This document shows positions 7,377 through 9,860 of a stretch of 9,860 nt of DNA, piece after piece. The translations under genes were made by a program, and so were the position numbers. Every line of letters starts with the position of its first letter. Within the stretch, counting starts at the first letter, position 1. The notes under the pieces are model-generated. The model made no database searches and was not told the DNA's origin. It saw nothing but the letters and a program-made list of their open reading frames with translations. This DNA is from an uncultured Marinilabiliaceae bacterium (GTDB taxonomy: Bacteria > Bacteroidota > Bacteroidia > Bacteroidales > Marinilabiliaceae), in contig CAJONN010000084.1 in the NCBI GenBank assembly GCA_905235955.1, positions 1 through 9,860 of the forward strand. The letters run 5' to 3'.

Positions 7377-7847
7377 ATGAAATCAACATCAGTACTTTTT
7401 ATCTGTTTGGGCAATATATGTCGGTCGCCGGCAGCCGAAGCCGTTTTTGCTTCGATAGTAGAGAAAAACAATGCTCATCATCTGTTCCATATCGACTCAG
7501 CTGGGCTCATTGCATATCATGAAGGTGAGTCGGCCGACAACCGCATGCGTAGCATTGCCTTCCAGCGAGGCTACCACCTGACGCACATCTCGCGCCCCAT
7601 ACGCACTGCCGACTTCTACAACTTCGACCTCATTATAGGTATGGACAATGAAAACATCAGCAAGCTACAACGCATAGCTCCGCCCGATGCTACGGCACGC
7701 ATAGAGCTACTCACACGTTACTGCACCGCTCATACTGACGATGTAGTGCCCGACCCATATTATGGTGGTACATCGGCTTTTGTGCACGTCATCGATTTGC
7801 TCGAAGATGCTTGCGAAAATCTGTTTCAGAAACTAATGGCTGATTAG
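7377..7847 (+). CDS. Low-molecular-weight protein-tyrosine phosphatase
   Basis: A 156-residue cytoplasmic phosphatase that removes phosphate from protein tyrosine through a cysteinyl intermediate. The P-loop CLGNICRS (10-17) has the catalytic Cys10 and phosphate-binding Arg16, the second family motif IDSAG (39-43) is present, and the general acid Asp126 lies in DPYYGG (126-131). All catalytic residues are intact. The start at 7377 puts the P-loop at the usual position; an in-frame ATG at 7239 would overlap the DUF2851 gene and add 46 unrelated residues. It is 10 bases after the DUF2851 gene, so probably translated from the same transcript. No tyrosine kinase or exopolysaccharide gene is nearby, so its target is unknown. 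Repeat element D begins 14 bases after its stop. Confidence 0.93.
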   Translation: MKSTSVLFICLGNICRSPAAEAVFASIVEKNNAHHLFHIDSAGLIAYHEGESADNRMRSIAFQRGYHLTHISRPIRTADFYNFDLIIGMDNENISKLQRIAPPDATARIELLTRYCTAHTDDVVPDPYYGGTSAFVHVIDLLEDACENLFQKLMAD

Positions 7848-7861
7848 CTTTAGAGATATAA

Positions 7862-8008
7862 CTCAACTTTCGCAACTAAAGCAGCCCCGAAGGAGCGAAA
7901 GAAATATAACCACCAAATTGCTTCCAACAATAAGCACGGAACCCGATTAATGGGAAGGTCATATATTGGGGACTTGTTTGCAGAACATTTCTACTTGCGA
8001 AACTTGAG
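7862..8008 (+). repeat. MITE-like repeat element, copy D (147 bp)
   Basis: It starts CTCAACTTTCGCAACTAAAG and ends with the complement of CTCAAGTTTCGCAAGTAG. It shares AGCACGGAACCCGATTA and CTTCCAACAATAAGCACGG with copy B and is the same length, but the 3' half has its own deletion junction and a different filler (about 7948-7985). It lies between the phosphatase stop and the triple repeat in front of the ATPase gene. Together with that array it accounts for the whole 368-base gap 7848-8215. Confidence 0.75.
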
Positions 8009-8033
8009 GTATTTTATTTTCAGTCGACAAAAG

Positions 8034-8047
8034 TGTGTATTTACACA
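8034..8047. promoter_or_regulatory. Palindrome 1: TGTGTA-TT-TACACA
   Basis: A perfect 6-bp inverted repeat around TT, the size of a typical dimeric regulator site. In RNA it would be a small hairpin. The -7-like sequence in front of this copy (TTTATTTT) is decayed. Confidence 0.5.
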
Positions 8048-8109
8048 AAAATATCGACTGGTAATTTATAAGCCTTGATATATCGCGTTATATTTTCAGT
8101 CGATAAAAG

Positions 8110-8123
8110 TGTGTATTTACACA
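8110..8123. promoter_or_regulatory. Palindrome 2: TGTGTA-TT-TACACA
   Basis: Identical to palindrome 1 and 76 bases downstream. The -7-like sequence in front is TATATTTT, one base from the consensus. Confidence 0.5.
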
Positions 8124-8163
8124 AAAATATCGAATGAAAACTATAAACTTTGGCGCATTGCAC

Positions 8164-8171
8164 TATATTTG
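8164..8171 (+). promoter_or_regulatory. -7 box of the ATPase gene
   Basis: TATATTTG matches TAnnTTTG at every fixed position. The TTTG at 8149-8152 is only 11 bases upstream, shorter than the usual spacing, so the -33 element is unclear. Start of transcription near 8177 would place palindrome 3 in the first 25 bases of the transcript. Confidence 0.55.
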
Positions 8172-8184
8172 CAGTCGAGAAAAG

Positions 8185-8198
8185 TGTGTATTTACACA
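8185..8198. promoter_or_regulatory. Palindrome 3: TGTGTA-TT-TACACA
   Basis: The third identical palindrome, 14 bases downstream of the perfect -7 box and 18 bases before the ATPase ATG. A protein bound here would block initiation; as RNA it would sit near the ribosome entry site. Confidence 0.55.
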
Positions 8199-8215
8199 AA
8201 AATATCGAATGTATT

Positions 8216-9466
8216 ATGAATATTAAGCGTGATTTGTATCTACAAAAGCTCTTGAATAGTCGCAACAACGGCATGATAAAGGTTGTAACTGGCATGCGAC
8301 GAAGTGGCAAGTCGTATCTCAATCTTTTTGCTGATGCGCTGCTCAAGGAGGGCGTCTCTGAAAATCATATTATATCTATCAATTTGGAAGATAGGCGAAA
8401 TAGTCATTTGCGAAATCCCGACAATCTGCTCGCATATATTGACGCGCAAATGGTGGATGCGGATATGTACTATATTTTGCTCGATGAGGTACAGATGGTG
8501 CCGGAGTTTGAAGATGTGCTAAATAGCTATTTGCATGTCAAAAATGCTGATGTCTTCGTTACTGGCTCTAATGCTAAACTGCTTTCAAAAGATATTATTA
8601 CTGAATTTAGGGGACGCGGTCAGGGCATTATGGTTCATCCGCTAAATTTTGCTGAATTTATGTCTGCGCAAAATAATGATAACAGTTTCAGTATGAATTT
8701 GTTGCTCAAATATATGCAGTATGGCGGATTGCCAAAGGTGGCAACAATTGATGACGAAACCGAGAAAAAAGAGTATCTGCAAAGTTTGTTTGTGCAGACC
8801 TATTTGCGAGACATCAAGGATAGATATTCAATACAAAATGACCACGATTTGGAGGAGCTGATTGACGTTGTGGCAAGTGGCATAGGCTCGCTTACCAATC
8901 CGCACAAGATACAGAATACATTTCGCTCGGTGAAGCAGAGTAGCATTTCGCAAGATACCATAAAAAATTATTTGGATTATATGCAAGATGCTTTCATCAT
9001 AAACAAGGCGGTGCGCTACGACATCAAGGGGCGGCGATATATTGACACTCCAGCAAAATATTATTTTGAGGATTTGGGCTTACGCAATGCGCGATTGCAA
9101 TTTCGCCAAACTGAAGAGACTCATCTGATGGAAAATCTTATATATAACGAGCTGTGTATTAGGGGATTTTCGGTAGATGTCGGTCAACTATCAGCGTTTG
9201 GCAAAGATGATGATGGAAAAACTGAGCGCAAGCAATTTGAGGTAGATTTTGTGTGCAACAAAGGCTACGACAGAGTTTATATTCAGTCGGCTTTCGCGCT
9301 GCCCACCATCGAGAAACAGGAGCAGGAGCTAAATTCGCTGAAGCGCATCAAAGATAGTTTTCAGAAGGTTGTGATTGTTGGCGGCATGCAACCCACTTAT
9401 CGCAACGACGATGGGATACTGATTCTCAACATTTTCGACTTCTTGCTCAACAAAGTTGCGATATAA
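8216..9466 (+). CDS. AAA-type ATPase with DUF4143 domain
   Basis: A 416-residue protein of the ATPase/DUF4143 family, common in many copies in Bacteroidales, with no firmly established role. The N-terminal ATPase has Walker A GMRRSGKS (26-33), Walker B YILLDE (86-91), the sensor stretch VFVTGSNAKLLSKD (113-126) and an arginine-rich FRGRG (131-135). The C-terminal DUF4143 half (about 200-416) contains a PD-(D/E)xK-like core: NLIYNEL (308-313), FEVDFV with Asp344, and IQSA (356-359), where Gln replaces the usual lysine, as often in this family. The start at 8216 (MNIKRDLYL) matches the family N-terminus; an in-frame ATG at 8150 lies upstream of the promoter. After Walker A, KSYLNLFADALL looks one or two residues shorter than what I remember of relatives. 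It is a single-gene unit with its own promoter and a bidirectional terminator. Confidence 0.88.
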   Translation: MNIKRDLYLQKLLNSRNNGMIKVVTGMRRSGKSYLNLFADALLKEGVSENHIISINLEDRRNSHLRNPDNLLAYIDAQMVDADMYYILLDEVQMVPEFEDVLNSYLHVKNADVFVTGSNAKLLSKDIITEFRGRGQGIMVHPLNFAEFMSAQNNDNSFSMNLLLKYMQYGGLPKVATIDDETEKKEYLQSLFVQTYLRDIKDRYSIQNDHDLEELIDVVASGIGSLTNPHKIQNTFRSVKQSSISQDTIKNYLDYMQDAFIINKAVRYDIKGRRYIDTPAKYYFEDLGLRNARLQFRQTEETHLMENLIYNELCIRGFSVDVGQLSAFGKDDDGKTERKQFEVDFVCNKGYDRVYIQSAFALPTIEKQEQELNSLKRIKDSFQKVVIVGGMQPTYRNDDGILILNIFDFLLNKVAI

Positions 9467-9467
9467 A

Positions 9468-9509
9468 AAAATCTTGAGACCAGAAGTAACCCTCCAGCCT
9501 CAAGATTTT
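9468..9509. terminator. Bidirectional intrinsic terminator
   Basis: A perfect 11-bp stem, AAAATCTTGAG (9468-9478) with CTCAAGATTTT (9499-9509), encloses 20 bases. Leftward the stem ends in seven T's (complement of 9465-9471); rightward in TTTT. It lies two bases after the ATPase stop and 34 bases from the stop of the convergent gene at 9544, so it can end both transcripts. Confidence 0.8.
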
Positions 9510-9543
9510 GCATATCAACAACTTACAAAACCTTATCGTTCAA

Positions 9544-9860
9544 CTATTTCCGCTTGTTGATTATCGTCAATGCGGCGGCGGCAATAATCACAATTATCGT
9601 CAGGACGTAAGCCCAAGTGTTCGTTACGCGCGAGGTGGCGCTGACGATGTAGGGCGCTGAGATGAGGCGGTCGCCGTTGATTGTGTAGCTCAGCACGGTG
9701 CTCTCATCGTGTGCTCCGTTGCTTGATGTGTAGCCCGGCATGTAGCGCAAGGTGCTGCCATCGGTTATTGTGCCCGCGCCAGCATCGATAATCTCGCCCG
9801 GCATCTGCAACATATATGGCAGGTGGAACGTGTAGAGCGCGCGGAAATTGCATATAGCAT
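9544..9860 (-). CDS. 3' end of a membrane-anchored protein of unknown function (partial)
   Basis: The frame stays open to the window's right edge (first full codon at 9858), so the 5' end is outside and the ATGs seen at 9813 and nearby are internal. The visible 104 or so residues contain YTFHLPYMLQMPGEIIDAG, then a beta-rich, polar stretch, ending SATSRVTNTWAYVLTIIVIIAAA and the basic tail INKRK. This is a single C-terminal membrane helix with a short cytoplasmic tail. The MPGEIIDAG...SRVTNTW pattern followed by a helix recalls LppM-like (DUF3153) lipoproteins, which I suggest only tentatively. The coding region is visibly more GC-rich than the ATPase gene beside it. Confidence 0.65.
   Translation of the reverse strand, partial: AICNFRALYTFHLPYMLQMPGEIIDAGAGTITDGSTLRYMPGYTSSNGAHDESTVLSYTINGDRLISAPYIVSATSRVTNTWAYVLTIIVIIAAAALTIINKRK

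Larger units (their letters stand above)
8021..8211 (+). repeat. Three tandem leader repeats before the ATPase gene
   Basis: A 40-bp block occurs at 8021-8060, 8097-8136 and 8172-8211. The copies differ only at the base after CAGTCGA (C, T, G) and at the last-but-two base (C, A, A). The intervening 36 and 35 bases are diverged homologues of one another, both containing TATAA-C-TTG and ending TATATTT, so the whole 75-76 bp unit was duplicated. Each block has CAGTCGA at its left, TATCGA near its right, and the palindrome TGTGTATTTACACA in the middle. The third block ends five bases before the ATPase ATG. Confidence 0.85.

Noticed and set aside
8021..8211. CRISPR array with three 40-bp repeats and 35-36 bp spacers
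   Set aside because: The two spacers are recognisably homologous, the last repeat is in the leader of a gene, a promoter box lies in the unit, and no cas gene is near.
8150..8215. Earlier in-frame ATPase start
   Set aside because: It begins upstream of the -7 box and translates the regulatory repeat; the family N-terminus begins at 8216.

Overview
The window is a stretch of Bacteroidota, most likely Bacteroidales, chromosome. The evidence is a family set typical of that group (a DUF2851 protein, an ATPase/DUF4143 protein, a zinc-less RecO, a TPR sensor-like protein), promoters matching the Bacteroides -7 consensus TAnnTTTG, A-rich leaders without a strong Shine-Dalgarno, and AT-rich intergenic DNA full of short repeats. 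No rRNA, tRNA, integrase, transposase or cas gene is visible. I cannot place it to genus.

Layout. 1-485 has no convincing gene; it holds a hairpin and a 389-bp repeat element. 486-2729 is a leftward pair: recO, then a sodium:solute symporter. 3003-3455 is a rightward DUF1653 protein. 3528-4844 is a leftward secreted or membrane-anchored TPR protein facing it. 5204-7847 is a rightward, probably co-transcribed group: menB (menaquinone synthesis), a DUF2851 protein and a low-molecular-weight tyrosine phosphatase. 8216-9466 is a rightward ATPase/DUF4143 protein behind an unusual triple-repeat leader. 9544-9860 is the 3' end of a leftward gene with a C-terminal membrane helix; it converges on the ATPase gene across a bidirectional terminator.

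The genes are mostly ordinary. The non-coding DNA is the interesting part. Four intergenic elements (115-503, 2820-2966, 5043-5163, 7862-8008) share terminal inverted repeats of the form CTCAAGTTTCGCAAGTA and look like a MITE-type family with nested internal deletions. One copy supplies the last five codons and stop of the symporter gene, and another probably contributes part of the menB promoter. A 40-bp sequence centred on the perfect inverted repeat TGTGTA-TT-TACACA occurs three times at a 75-76 bp period directly before the ATPase gene, and the last copy sits just downstream of a perfect -7 box. This is the best candidate for an undescribed regulatory system. A 7-bp tandem repeat lies between menB and the DUF2851 gene.
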